A DNA stretch of 33,881 bases. Source: Ectocarpus siliculosus. Its lineage: Eukaryota; Sar; Phaeophyceae; Ectocarpales; Ectocarpaceae. The stretch's first letter is position 1. Each line of letters begins with the position of its first letter. This document shows positions 9,896-19,378 of the stretch, piece after piece. The DNA lies in the NCBI GenBank assembly GCA_000310025.1, contig FN648764.1, positions 9,110-42,990 of the forward strand, given 5' to 3'. The notes beneath the pieces were generated by a model, which saw nothing but the letters and a program-made list of their open reading frames with translations, made no database searches and was not told the DNA's origin. Both the position numbers and the translations under genes were made by a program.

Positions 9896-10455
9896 GCTTG
9901 CCGCGGGTATCTCCCCGTGCCGGTTCCGAAGGGGTCTGGCATGTTTCTGGCATGTTCTTCCGTGGTCGGTCCGCAGTCGGCAGCCATGGATAGGAAAGAT
10001 GCCATGGATACGGTTTTGGGAGGTTCTGAGACGTTCCGAGGCTATTCGATGTTCTGCCGTGCGGTGACGTGGAGGTCGATTTCCGCTCGATTTTCGCCGT
10101 CCGTAAGTGGACAAAAGTGGGTACATTTTGGACAAAAGTGGGTCAAAATACAGACACAAGTGGGTACATGAAAAAATTAGTTGACGCCGGTGGGTATACC
10201 CACCGCGATGTTGGACACAAGTGGGCACTCTGGTGAGGCCTTGCGCGCATCGGCGGTATTAGGGCCAAAGATGTGCCTAAAAGTGGGGAAAAATCGATGC
10301 CCGTGCTGTGTATGGTCCCTGGCTGTGTCGCCCAGGTGTCAGAATGGGGTTATGAGTCGTTTGGGGGTCGCCTATGGAGTGCGCGCGCGCTGGATTTTCG
10401 AGTACCCACTTTTGTCCGAGAAAGGGGTGGGTATACCCACTTTTGTCTATTTCCC
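9896..10455 (-). repeat. Right arm of the foldback element
   Basis: Reverse complement of the left arm. Motif copies include GGACAAAAGTGGGTAC at 10109-10124 and another starting at 10130. The GTGGGTATACCCAC palindrome occurs twice, near 10191 and 10428. Confidence 0.85.
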
Positions 10456-10668
10456 TTTTTTTTTTCCCATTGGTGATGATCTCCGATTGTACATGCTGTA
10501 CCAGGTGTCGCGCCGGACAGCAAAGGTACATATCACGTTCGTACGATGACGAGCCAAGACCACAGTGGGCATCTTGGCGATTTCCTGAGCCAGATTGTGG
10601 ATAAATTTGTCGTTGTGGTACTCGTTGGTGTAGAGAACGGGATAAGAGTCGTTGCTCCGGCTGCGCAA
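10447..10668 (-). CDS. Coding-like fragment abutting the foldback element
   Basis: The minus-strand frame from about 10665 to 10466 reads like real protein with G/C-ending codons (SYPVLYTNEYHNDKFIHNLA, then KMPTVVLARHRTNVICTFAV). The frame has a TAG just upstream (about 10671) and no good ATG, so it is an exon or fragment, not a whole gene; an acceptor-like GTTGCGCAG lies at about 10666-10674. It becomes poly-lysine in the T-run and stops at the foldback edge. No continuation is evident left of 9120. No family is recognised. Confidence 0.4.
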   Translation of the reverse strand: MRSRSNDSYPVLYTNEYHNDKFIHNLAQEIAKMPTVVLARHRTNVICTFAVRRDTWYSMYNRRSSPMGKKKGK

Positions 10669-11811
10669 CCCCTACGGATCCACTCGGAGACGCTTTGAGG
10701 AGCAGCCGCTTTGTCAGGCACTGCTATCCACCTGGCGGTAGGGGGGCGGCAGGCGAGGCCGCAGGTCATGGGGTTCCGCAGGACTAGGGTAGTGGAGTCG
10801 TCGAGCTGGCGACCCGAACGGAATCATCAATTCGAACGCCTCAAGGTAAATGTTTCATGTGAACAGCAGTGTATAGACAGACATCATCGCTGCAGTCCGA
10901 GAAGCAGTGCCGTATGTTGCATAAGATACCGCACCCCCTTGGACGGATTTTTAATGCCCGATAACAATCCATGACAAAAACAGCAGTGTGTAGGCATAGC
11001 CCCGGCCTCAAGTGATGGAACTTTTTCCTTTTTCCCACGGAGTCCGTCTATCTGTCTGTTTGGCATATGATGTGAGTTTTGGTCGGCGTGACGAGAGGAA
11101 TCTGTTTGAGGTTGGATAAAACAACCGCAGTACGAAAATGTTAACATCGAAACATTGTGGGCAAGATAAAAGACAGCAGGTCACCTGGGTCCCAACCACT
11201 GACGACGTTACCCACCCGACGTTCGCAAAGATGATAACCGCACTTAAGTTTTGTTGGAAACGGTTTGGGGGTAATGAATGGGAACCCGGACGATTTGAGT
11301 GGGAACGGTAATTCCAATTGACAGCGGGAAGATATCTGCGGATAAATTTCCGACGACCGCCAGCTGTGGTGTGTTCAACGACATATGAACGGGAATGGTA
11401 CGTGCGCGTGCTGCAGTCTGAGAGAGGGAGACTACACCTAGACTAGACTAGTCTGACTGGTGGAAAACGTGTGGCTAGCCTGTAGCCACGGGCTTGATTG
11501 AACGAACGAAGCGATGTATAAGATATAGCGAACACCTCTCACAAGTATATGGTATTGTCTTCGTTACATGTAGCATGTGCAACGGAATATGTATGTCTTG
11601 TGTGCCATCTCTCGCGCGAGGCCAGAACCGAGATCATAGAGGTGATTTGGCTGCAGTCTGGTAGCCTGCGACCCTCAAGCTCTCGCAAACATGGTCTCGG
11701 TATTTCATTTCCAATGCGTGGACTAAGGTTCGGAAAACACAAAGAGAGAGGAAGCGGTAAACTGGTTGAACTCAAACCGAAACACAATGGTTGACGACAG
11801 CCGCGGAAAAG

Positions 11812-11894
<83 letters not shown>

Positions 11895-12800
11895 CAAGGG
11901 CGGCGGACAATACGGAACGGGTGGGGTGATCGAAAGCAAGGGCAACATGATGGATCTCTTCTTACGGAAACGCGTGGATATCTGCGGCATGTTTGCGTTT
12001 GATAATATACGCCACAGAGACTTGATGAGACGAGTCATGTCGGACCGCATCAGACCGTGCGAGCGACAGACATCCCCAGCGCGCGACTGAGAAACACGGC
12101 GCGACTGAGCGATTCATGGGCAAGGCAGTCGGCAGTTGCCTTTCTTGCACTTCAGTGCGTTGTTGGTCGTCGGAATTTGATTCCTTTCCTGTGCCCATTT
12201 TCTCGCAAGACGAGGAAGAGTTTGAGTACGGATGAGGGGAAAACGACAGTCAGTGAAGAACTGCTGTTGTAGGGGTAGTAACGAATCAACCGGTATGTGT
12301 ACCTGCGGTCTACAGCAGTAGTCGGGAGGGAGACTAATACTTTATCCGTGTGCGTGTTTGCTTCGCTGGCTGCCCTTTTGATACTGGTTCTTATCGGGAC
12401 GCGTCTGTCAATAGTTTAGCCGCTTCCATGGGCGTAGGGCTTGAGAGAGGGCTTGAGAGAGGGCTCCATGGCTCCATCATCATCTGTCCTCTTTCCTCAC
12501 AGCCTGCAACTTGATCTTCCTTCCAAGAGATTATTCCATCGAACTATCCTCGTTCCTGATGGCGACGGCAAGTAGTAGTAGAGCCAGAAGTAGCAAGTTG
12601 AAAACCCGTAGGGGTAAAACCGAACGAGATACTGCAGTTCTGCCTGTGGTTGGTGCTATGTATCGTTTTTCCCGCGGGATGATTCTTCACATAGCAGAGT
12701 GGGATTACCTGGGATGGACAATTATATATACAACACCCCCTCAACAACAACAATCTGTGTGGGACTGTGCTCTGGGAAGATACTTTTACGTAGACCCTCA
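10669..12800. other. Non-coding stretch
   Basis: I see no supported gene. It contains the GA microsatellite (11817-11884) and small tandem copies of GGGCTTGAGAGA (about 12438-12465). Confidence 0.35.
11817..11884 (+). repeat. (GA)34 microsatellite
   Basis: An uninterrupted GA dinucleotide run of about 68 bases follows GAAAAT and decays into GAAAGACAGAGACAAGG. Confidence 0.95.
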
Positions 12801-12832
12801 CAAAGTTGCTTCATCTCCGCCCACACCCTCCC

Positions 12833-13034
12833 CCGTATATAGGTGTCCCGGACGCGAGTTCCGGGGAATTCGCGCACCAGCAGAACAAGTCTGGCGCCAA
12901 GTCGGACTGTGGACGTAACCCTCCGCTGCACTATGCGCGCCAACACCAATGCCGCCATACTGGCACTCGCCAACGGCCTGCAGTACGAAGTGACAAAGTA
13001 CAACCACAGCACCAGGACGCACGAGGTTGTCTAG
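12833..13034 (+). CDS. Coding-like host fragment upstream of element A
   Basis: Two adjoining frames look coding. The first (about 12838-12915) reads IGVPDASSGEFAHQQNKSGA; the second, from ATG 12932, reads MRANTNAAILALANGLQYEV and ends at TAG 13032-13034. Both show G/C third-position bias but are in different frames, so there is either a short intron (a GTAACC lies near 12915) or a frameshift. A TATATA-like sequence sits at 12836. It may be part of the gene that continues at 13110 and resumes after the copia insertion at 19379. No family is recognised. Confidence 0.3.
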
Positions 13035-13119
13035 GTCAGCCCCGGTCTGCTTGCGTTCGGATGTTGCAATGGCTCGGCCCTAGCCTTGGCCACGATCGCG
13101 TGCCTACAGACATCAAAGC

Positions 13120-13552
13120 TGTTCGTGATAGTTGCTGCTGTGTGTGTCGACAGAGTAACGTAGCACAATATGATTGGACAGTTTGAATTGAGGGACTGTC
13201 GATGTTGCAGATCGCTGAGTAGCCACATATTATCAGAACAGCAAGGAACGTTCTGTAGGAATGTTCCTCGTGGATGGTACATTTCCCCGAGTGTGTTCTT
13301 TATGGATAGTGCATCAACCAGAGGATTCATGGTACGTTGTGAAGTACGTTGGCCCCTGTTGAGTCGTTGTGTTCCGATATTATTGTGTTCCGATATTGTG
13401 TTCTGCTTTCGTGCGTTGGTCGAGCGACGGGTGGTGCTGCGGTGCTGCGGTGCTCGCCCCACCCTTGCTCACTCCACCTTTTGACCTGTTCTCCTGGTCC
13501 AAGGTCTCATCAATACAACATCTTTTCCCCAGAAGCCACGACTTTACCAACA
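13120..13552 (+). repeat. 5' LTR of element A (433 bp)
   Basis: It begins TGTTCGTGAT and ends TTTACCAACA. Inside are two adjacent copies of a 16-bp unit around TGTGTTCCGATATT (about 13371-13402) and a GGTGCTGC micro-repeat near 13433. These lie in the likely promoter/R region, but their role is unknown. Confidence 0.95.
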
Positions 13553-13639
13553 CGCTATAGCGAACCAGTCGACTGCTGCTTGTCCCCTTGGACTGTACGT
13601 CAAGACTGAACGGAGGAAGATTGATCACCTTGCTTCGTG
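13553..13639 (+). other. Leader and presumed primer-binding region of element A
   Basis: The LTR is followed at once by CGCTATAGCG, a perfect 10-bp palindrome (13553-13562), then AACCAGTCGAC. This does not match the common copia primer site TGGTATCAGAGC. Priming by another tRNA or an internal tRNA fragment is possible and was not resolved. Confidence 0.5.
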
Positions 13640-16600
13640 ATGAGTGGGCCTGCTGGGGATCATGTGGATGACCCACCTCCGGGTGATTCGCAAGGTGTTA
13701 TTGGTGGTGAGAGATTGGATTCGATTGAGACACAGTTGTCCCAGCTCACGAGCATAATCAAGTCGCTTGTTGGGCAACGAGGTGATCAGGTGGAGTCCTC
13801 TGTTTCATTTGCTGCTGCGCCGGGAAGCGGCGGAACAGAGTATGCTGGTGTGCATCAATCGGATGTCACCGGCAGGACTGCGGGAGGTACGGACAGTAGT
13901 GCCCAAGGCCTTGGCATGTCCAGCGTGGGAGTTGGGAGTAGTAGTGTTGCAAACACAGGCTTGAACTCACACGATACTGCTGTTAACCGTTCCTCTGCTG
14001 GTGTCACAAGCTTTGGTTCGGTTGGGATGGGAAGTAGGGCTTTAGGTAGCCAGTCATTCATTCCAGGAATGGGTAGTGGGGCTTTCAGTAGTCAGTCTTC
14101 CATTCCGCCCGCACCTACTGCTTCGAGTAGGTGGTGGGAAAATGTCGCCAGTGGAACCACATTGATTCCTGGGGCCGGCATTACTGAACCAGGAGAAAAC
14201 TTGGGTAGGAGCCCTTTGAAAGTTCCCAAAGCTCCTGTGTTCGACGGATCGGACGTTGCATACCCGTCATGGTCACAAAACTTTCTGCTAAGTGCCCGAC
14301 ACAACAACTTGTTAGAAGCATTTACTTCTGAAGTGGAAATTCCGATCGCAAGCATTGAATTCGATTTGACCCCTTGGGTAGACAAAGGATACAGTGTGGG
14401 AGTGCTACGCCAGGCAGAGATGGGATGGTGGTTTTTGTTCGACTGTTTAAAGAACGACTCGCTTAAAACCATGGCTAGGCATGCAGGTTCCCCCAGCAAG
14501 GCATTCCAGGTGTTGAAGGATCATTTTCTCCCTTTGAGCCAGAGTCAGATTCGTGTGCAGGAGGACAAGCTGAAGTCATTGCGCATGCGTACAAACGAGA
14601 ACCCATCCACCTTCTTTGCATCCATGAGAGAGACGCTTGGTGTTTTGCAGATGCTTGAAGTCAAGAAGGAGGACAGGGAGGTGTGCACACTGATGCTAGA
14701 GGGTCTATCCCACGAATACAAGACTTTGCGTGAGACTCTTGTAGTGTTTTGCCCGAACGATCCTGCTTTCATCGAGACTAAAGTACGTGAGCGTTACCTA
14801 GACTTGCAAACACAGACTGGTACGAAGAAGCATAGTGTAGCTCTTGTGTCTAGGGCAGAGAGGAAGACTAGTCGAAAGTCGAACCACGCAAAGTCGAAGT
14901 CTCGCCCTGAATCTGATTCCTCCAAGAAGAAAAAGTTTCAGGGAACGTGTTTCAAGTGTGGGGAGAAAGGTCACATGAGGACGGACTGCCTGGCTCGTGT
15001 GATCGCTCATCCCTCCCAGACTGGGAAATCAGAGAACAAGGAGGATGAGACCGGTGAGAAGTTCGACTCGGAGTTGTCTGCGTTGTCTGATAGGTTTTCT
15101 GACTCGGAGTTGTCTGAGTTGTCTGATAGGTTCTCTGACTCGGAGTTGTCTGAGTTGTCAGAATTGCTGCTACTGCATCAACAAGAGGAATCCCGCCGCA
15201 AGTCGAGAAAACTGAATTCCGGTAGACTTAGAGAACTCGCCCAAGAACTCACCCCAGAAGTATTTGCTGATCAGATTAACAAGCACCTTGAGTGGCAAAA
15301 TAGTCATGTCGAAGATTGGTATGCGGACACCGGCACTGCTTTTCATATGACTGACCGTCTCTCTTGCATGAAGAATTTGAAGCCTTGCCACAAGAACGTA
15401 AATGGGATTGGTGGCGTGACTTGTGAGGTAGAATTTTCTGGAACCCTGGAGTTGGTGTTTGTGAATGCTGACAGCGAGTTTTCCGTAGAGCTGGAGAATG
15501 TATTGTACTCTCCCAACTTGGGATACAACCTCTTTTCTCCAAGCGCAGAGTTTGATGGTGAGTCATGGAATTTCCTTGGTGGTCCGGATGGTGTGATGAC
15601 TGCTTTCGATGAACATGTTACTTTTCAGAATTTCGATGGCATGCTCATTTCGACTGCGTATCGTCTAGAAAATAACTCTGTTGGTTCGGTGTTGGCTGCC
15701 CTCACTCCTTCAAACCCCAAGCATGAATCTAAGATGGATGTGAACGAGTTTCATAACATTTATGCTCATTCGCATGAGGGATTGCTTCGTACAACTGCAA
15801 AGCGACTAGGTATCGAGTTGACCGGTAAAATGCATGCTTGTACGGGATGTTCGATGTCGAAGGCGTTCAAGAAAGGGATTGCTCATGAAACAAAATGCAG
15901 ATCAGACAAAAAGTTGGGCAGAGTTTTTGTTGACCTGGGAGGGCGGAAGGACGTTGCGTCCGTAGGGGGTAAACATTACCCCATGATAGTGAAGGATGAT
16001 TTCACAAGACGCACATGGATGTATTTCCTGAAAAGTAAATCAGACGCTGCGAGTGCTTTCCGGAGTTTCCTTGCAAGTGTGCGTGCTGATGGTATCCCAT
16101 CATTGGTTGAGATTGTTAGATCTGACAATGGGGGGGAGTTTTTCGGAGGAGAATTTGCGTCCGTGTGCAACGAGCTCTTAATTAAGCAAGAGTTCACCCC
16201 GGCTTACAGTCCCCAATACAACGGTGTTGCAGAGCGTGGTTTGGGATTGATTGGGGCGGCGGCAATGGCTGCTCGTATTCAGGCAAAAGTTTTGTTTGGG
16301 CATGTGCAATTACCTAAGACTGATAGACTATGGGCTGAGGCGATGCATTGGGCTTGCGAAGCAATCAACCACACAGCTTGTTCCGCTAACCCCGACAGTA
16401 AGTCACCGTATGAGATGTGGCATGGTGAAGCTAGTCATGCTAGACCGTATCCGTTTTTGAAACCGGCGTACTGTAGGTGGCAGCGTCCGTCTAAGCTGCT
16501 ACCGAAAGGTGAGGCTTGCTTTTATGTCGGTCCTTCAAGAGACCACCCGCGTGACTGTCATAGAGTACTTACGAGGGCTGGAACTATTCAGGAAACGAGG

Positions 16601-18862
16601 AATGTGACATGGGAAGCGTTGCCGTCACAACTCCCTCCACTGCAACCGTCTCTCTTGCCGATAGAGGTTGCAGAGCAGGGAGGGGAGGAACGTGACGACG
16701 ATGTAGAAGCTGAGGTATGGCCGCTTTTAGGGAGAGGAGTTCCCCACATTCTTTTGCGACGTGATATCTCTGGTGGAACAATCAATGAGGTTGGCAGTGT
16801 TGATGCAGGCAGTGTAGGTCAACCCCCCTCTATGCCATCTTCGCCCGCGATTAACTCCCCTAGTAGCGCAGCTCCCCCTGTGTCTTCTCCAGCAGACGAG
16901 TTCTCCGATGAGGGAGGGCAGGGAGGGCCGGAGCCAGGGCAGACAGAATCGGCGGGTCCGGGAGGGCAGGAGGTAGAGTCGGAGAGTCAGGAAGGTTTGG
17001 ATGAAGAGTTGGTTGAGCCGGGAGGGCAGGAGGTACCATCGGAGTCATTCCCCCCTGCTACGCACGTACCATCCAATCGTCGTGCGCGGCATGAGCTTGC
17101 TAGTTACAACACTGCTATGAATGAGAATGTTGAAGTCAGAGAAGGCAGAACCCGTGCACAAACTCGGGCAGTAAATCAGCAGAGCGTACCCGGCCTCATG
17201 GCCACTCTAGGACCCATCTCCGCATCAGAAATAATATTGGCACTCTTAGTCGAACAGAGAGCATCTGATGCAATGGAATTGCCGAAAGTGCTTATTCAAG
17301 ATGTAGAGTCAGAACCGGGAAGCTATCAAGAAGCCCGCCAATCGAAGTATTCCACGATTTGGGACGAAGCCATGTCTGTAGAATTTGAAGGCTTGTTAAG
17401 AGCAGGAACGTTTGCGTTAGCAGTAAAGGCTCCGATAGGCTGTAACGTGATAGATGCTAGATGGGTCTACAAATGGAAAGCAGATGAAACAGGCAAGATA
17501 GTGAAGGCCAAGGCTAGGCTTGTAGCGAAGGGCTTCAAGCAGAAGCATGGTGTGGATTATCTTGAGACTTTCTCGCCTACTGCAAATGCTGCATCAATTC
17601 GTTTGTTGGTAGCATTGGCGTGCAAGTATGACTTGGAATTTCTTCACTTTGACATTGAGCAAGCGTTTGTTCAGTCGGAATTGGATCACGAGGTGTTCAT
17701 GAAGTTGCCTCCTGGCTGTGAGTCGATGACAGGAAAGGTAGTCCGTTTAGACAAGAGTTTGTATGGACTGAGACAGGCATCTAGAACATTTCACAAGAGA
17801 CTTGTGTCGGACCTGAAGAGGATTGGTTTCGAACAGTCTCTGTCTGACCCCTGTGTTCTTCGTTTCATTATGGGAGACGAGGTGTTGGGTATGATTGCGA
17901 TTCATGTGGATGACATTCTGTATGCAGGAATTGAGAGGCTTGCCAAGATGGTTGTGGAAGCGCTAGGTGACTCTCTCCCCACGAAGAATTTGGGCGAGGT
18001 CAAGTTCTTTCTTGGTTGCGCATTCGTTCGCGACCGCGAGGCTGGTACGATTGAGATGTCTCAAGAGAGTTACATCAGGAGTGTTCTCGAGAGATTCAAT
18101 GTTTGTCGCACCAGCTCGATCCCTGCTTCCCCTGCTAACGATTACAGGTCCGTGATGGAGGATGAGGGGGCAGGAGATGTGCCGTTCCGAGAGGTGGTGG
18201 GGAGCCTGATGTGGATCGCCAACCAGACAAGGCCCGACATCTCAAATGCTGTGCGGGCGGTGGCGAGGCACTCTCACGATCCAAAGAAGAGCCACTGGAA
18301 GGCGGCCCAGAAGATTCTGAATTATCTTCTGGAGACGGCACATCTAACTTTGAAGTGCAAGCAGGACACTATGGTAGACGTAGGCACGTTGGTGTACGTA
18401 GACGCAGACTTCGCCAGTAAGGCCACTGACCGTAGATCAGTTTCGGGAGCACTAGTTCTTGTAGCTGACTGTCTTGTTGCTTGGATTTCTAGGACGCAGA
18501 AATGTGTCACACTTTCAACAACTGAAGCAGAGTATGTTGCGATGGGTGACGGTGTGAAAGAGGCTCTGTTTGTCAATGGAATGCTCGAGTTCTTGAGGCC
18601 TAGTGAGAAGCTTGGTAAGATCCAGGTACGCGAGGATAACGAGGGTGCGATTGCACTTGCTGAGAATCCACTTAGTTCGTGTAACAGTAAGCACATTGAC
18701 GTGAGGCACCATTTCCTTAGGAATTTGACAGAAGAGGGAGTGTTGGAAATCAGTCATGTCGCTAGCGAAAGACAGCATGCGGACATCCTGACGAAGGCGC
18801 TGCCGAGAGATCTTTTTGAAGTTCATCGTAATTTTGCTCTAGGCTCGAGATCTGAGAAGTAG
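13640..18862 (+). CDS. Copia Gag-Pol polyprotein, intact (1740 aa)
   Basis: It encodes all retrotransposon proteins as one frame with no frameshift between gag and pol. ATG 13640 is the first ATG of the frame. In order: Gag; CCHC zinc knuckle CFKCGEKGHMRTDC (about 437-450); a 12-residue tandem repeat (about 476-508); aspartic protease DTG at 563-565; integrase with an HHCC region and catalytic D765, D829 and E865 (35 residues between the last two); a Pro/Ser/Gly-rich linker with repeated PGGQEV; reverse transcriptase with an HVDD box at 1422-1425, where YVDD is more usual; and RNase H with D1588/D1590, E1629/E1631 and D1666, ending in a HADILTKAL motif. The length suits copia polyproteins. 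Codons are noticeably more A/T-ending than in family B or the host exons. Confidence 0.95.
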   Translation: MSGPAGDHVDDPPPGDSQGVIGGERLDSIETQLSQLTSIIKSLVGQRGDQVESSVSFAAAPGSGGTEYAGVHQSDVTGRTAGGTDSSAQGLGMSSVGVGSSSVANTGLNSHDTAVNRSSAGVTSFGSVGMGSRALGSQSFIPGMGSGAFSSQSSIPPAPTASSRWWENVASGTTLIPGAGITEPGENLGRSPLKVPKAPVFDGSDVAYPSWSQNFLLSARHNNLLEAFTSEVEIPIASIEFDLTPWVDKGYSVGVLRQAEMGWWFLFDCLKNDSLKTMARHAGSPSKAFQVLKDHFLPLSQSQIRVQEDKLKSLRMRTNENPSTFFASMRETLGVLQMLEVKKEDREVCTLMLEGLSHEYKTLRETLVVFCPNDPAFIETKVRERYLDLQTQTGTKKHSVALVSRAERKTSRKSNHAKSKSRPESDSSKKKKFQGTCFKCGEKGHMRTDCLARVIAHPSQTGKSENKEDETGEKFDSELSALSDRFSDSELSELSDRFSDSELSELSELLLLHQQEESRRKSRKLNSGRLRELAQELTPEVFADQINKHLEWQNSHVEDWYADTGTAFHMTDRLSCMKNLKPCHKNVNGIGGVTCEVEFSGTLELVFVNADSEFSVELENVLYSPNLGYNLFSPSAEFDGESWNFLGGPDGVMTAFDEHVTFQNFDGMLISTAYRLENNSVGSVLAALTPSNPKHESKMDVNEFHNIYAHSHEGLLRTTAKRLGIELTGKMHACTGCSMSKAFKKGIAHETKCRSDKKLGRVFVDLGGRKDVASVGGKHYPMIVKDDFTRRTWMYFLKSKSDAASAFRSFLASVRADGIPSLVEIVRSDNGGEFFGGEFASVCNELLIKQEFTPAYSPQYNGVAERGLGLIGAAAMAARIQAKVLFGHVQLPKTDRLWAEAMHWACEAINHTACSANPDSKSPYEMWHGEASHARPYPFLKPAYCRWQRPSKLLPKGEACFYVGPSRDHPRDCHRVLTRAGTIQETRNVTWEALPSQLPPLQPSLLPIEVAEQGGEERDDDVEAEVWPLLGRGVPHILLRRDISGGTINEVGSVDAGSVGQPPSMPSSPAINSPSSAAPPVSSPADEFSDEGGQGGPEPGQTESAGPGGQEVESESQEGLDEELVEPGGQEVPSESFPPATHVPSNRRARHELASYNTAMNENVEVREGRTRAQTRAVNQQSVPGLMATLGPISASEIILALLVEQRASDAMELPKVLIQDVESEPGSYQEARQSKYSTIWDEAMSVEFEGLLRAGTFALAVKAPIGCNVIDARWVYKWKADETGKIVKAKARLVAKGFKQKHGVDYLETFSPTANAASIRLLVALACKYDLEFLHFDIEQAFVQSELDHEVFMKLPPGCESMTGKVVRLDKSLYGLRQASRTFHKRLVSDLKRIGFEQSLSDPCVLRFIMGDEVLGMIAIHVDDILYAGIERLAKMVVEALGDSLPTKNLGEVKFFLGCAFVRDREAGTIEMSQESYIRSVLERFNVCRTSSIPASPANDYRSVMEDEGAGDVPFREVVGSLMWIANQTRPDISNAVRAVARHSHDPKKSHWKAAQKILNYLLETAHLTLKCKQDTMVDVGTLVYVDADFASKATDRRSVSGALVLVADCLVAWISRTQKCVTLSTTEAEYVAMGDGVKEALFVNGMLEFLRPSEKLGKIQVREDNEGAIALAENPLSSCNSKHIDVRHHFLRNLTEEGVLEISHVASERQHADILTKALPRDLFEVHRNFALGSRSEK
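15065..15165 (+). repeat. In-frame 36-bp tandem repeat inside Gag-Pol A
   Basis: Units at 15065-15100 and 15101-15136, and a partial third from 15137, code for DSELSELSDRFS-type 12-residue repeats between the zinc knuckle and the protease. Being a multiple of three, the copy number can change without breaking the frame. Confidence 0.9.
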
Positions 18863-18936
18863 AGGTCTGAGTCGTGTTTTATTTTGGTTTGTTGTTTTTC
18901 TGTTGTATATTTGATCTGGTCGAAGACAACAGCCCC

Positions 18937-18945
18937 AAGGGAGGG
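18937..18945 (+). other. Polypurine tract of element A
   Basis: AAGGGAGGG lies immediately before the 3' LTR, where plus-strand DNA synthesis is primed in LTR elements. Confidence 0.85.
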
Positions 18946-19378
18946 TGTTCGTGATAGTTGCTGCTGTGTGTGTCGACAGAGTAACGTAGCACAATATGAT
19001 TGGACAGTTTGAATTGAGGGACTGTCGATGTTGCAGATCGCTGAGTAGCCACATATTATCAGAACAGCAAGGAACGTTCTGTAGGAATGTTCCTCGTGGA
19101 TGGTACATTTCCCCGAGTGTGTTCTTTATGGATAGTGCATCAACCAGAGGATTCATGGTACGTTGTGAAGTACGTTGGCCCCTGTTGAGTCGTTGTGTTC
19201 CGATATTATTGTGTTCCGATATTGTGTTCTGCTTTCGTGCGTTGGTCGAGCGACGGGTGGTGCTGCGGTGCTGCGGTGCTCGCCCCACCCTTGCTCACTC
19301 CACCTTTTGACCTGTTCTCCTGGTCCAAGGTCTCATCAATACAACATCTTTTCCCCAGAAGCCACGACTTTACCAACA
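18946..19378 (+). repeat. 3' LTR of element A (433 bp)
   Basis: Same length and, by eye, same sequence as 13120-13552. It is followed by the second AAAGC target copy. Confidence 0.95.

Larger units (their letters stand above)
9120..10455. mobile_element. Foldback element with about 570-bp inverted arms
   Basis: The block begins GGGAAATAGACA and ends TGTCTATTTCCC. The left arm (9120-9704) is the reverse complement of the right arm (9896-10455) with high identity (mid-90s percent by eye) and a small tandem duplication in the left arm near 9664-9695. A 191-bp spacer rich in GT separates them. Palindromes GTGGGTATACCCAC and many copies of ACCCACTTKTGTC, in both orientations, lie in the arms. No protein is credibly encoded: the longest open frames simply span arms and spacer. 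No target duplication was seen; the right end runs into ten T. It resembles foldback or long-TIR non-autonomous DNA transposons, but no family is recognised. Confidence 0.8.
13120..19378 (+). mobile_element. Complete Ty1/copia LTR retrotransposon, family A
   Basis: The element is 6259 bp. It has 433-bp LTRs (13120-13552 and 18946-19378) that look identical, a 5-bp target duplication AAAGC (13115-13119 and 19379-19383), a purine tract AAGGGAGGG directly before the 3' LTR (18937-18945), and a single uninterrupted Gag-Pol frame. Integrase precedes reverse transcriptase, which is the copia order. All parts needed for transposition are visible, so it could be autonomous. Matching LTRs indicate recent insertion, since both are made from one template. 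Confidence 0.95.

Noticed and set aside
9512-10228. A 238-codon minus-strand open frame and a 177-codon plus-strand one across the foldback element
   Set aside because: They run through inverted arms and a GT-rich spacer, mirror each other because of the inverted repeat, and show no codon bias or domain.
11772-12050. Open frames made of Arg-Glu or Ser-Leu repeats
   Set aside because: They are translations of the GA microsatellite.
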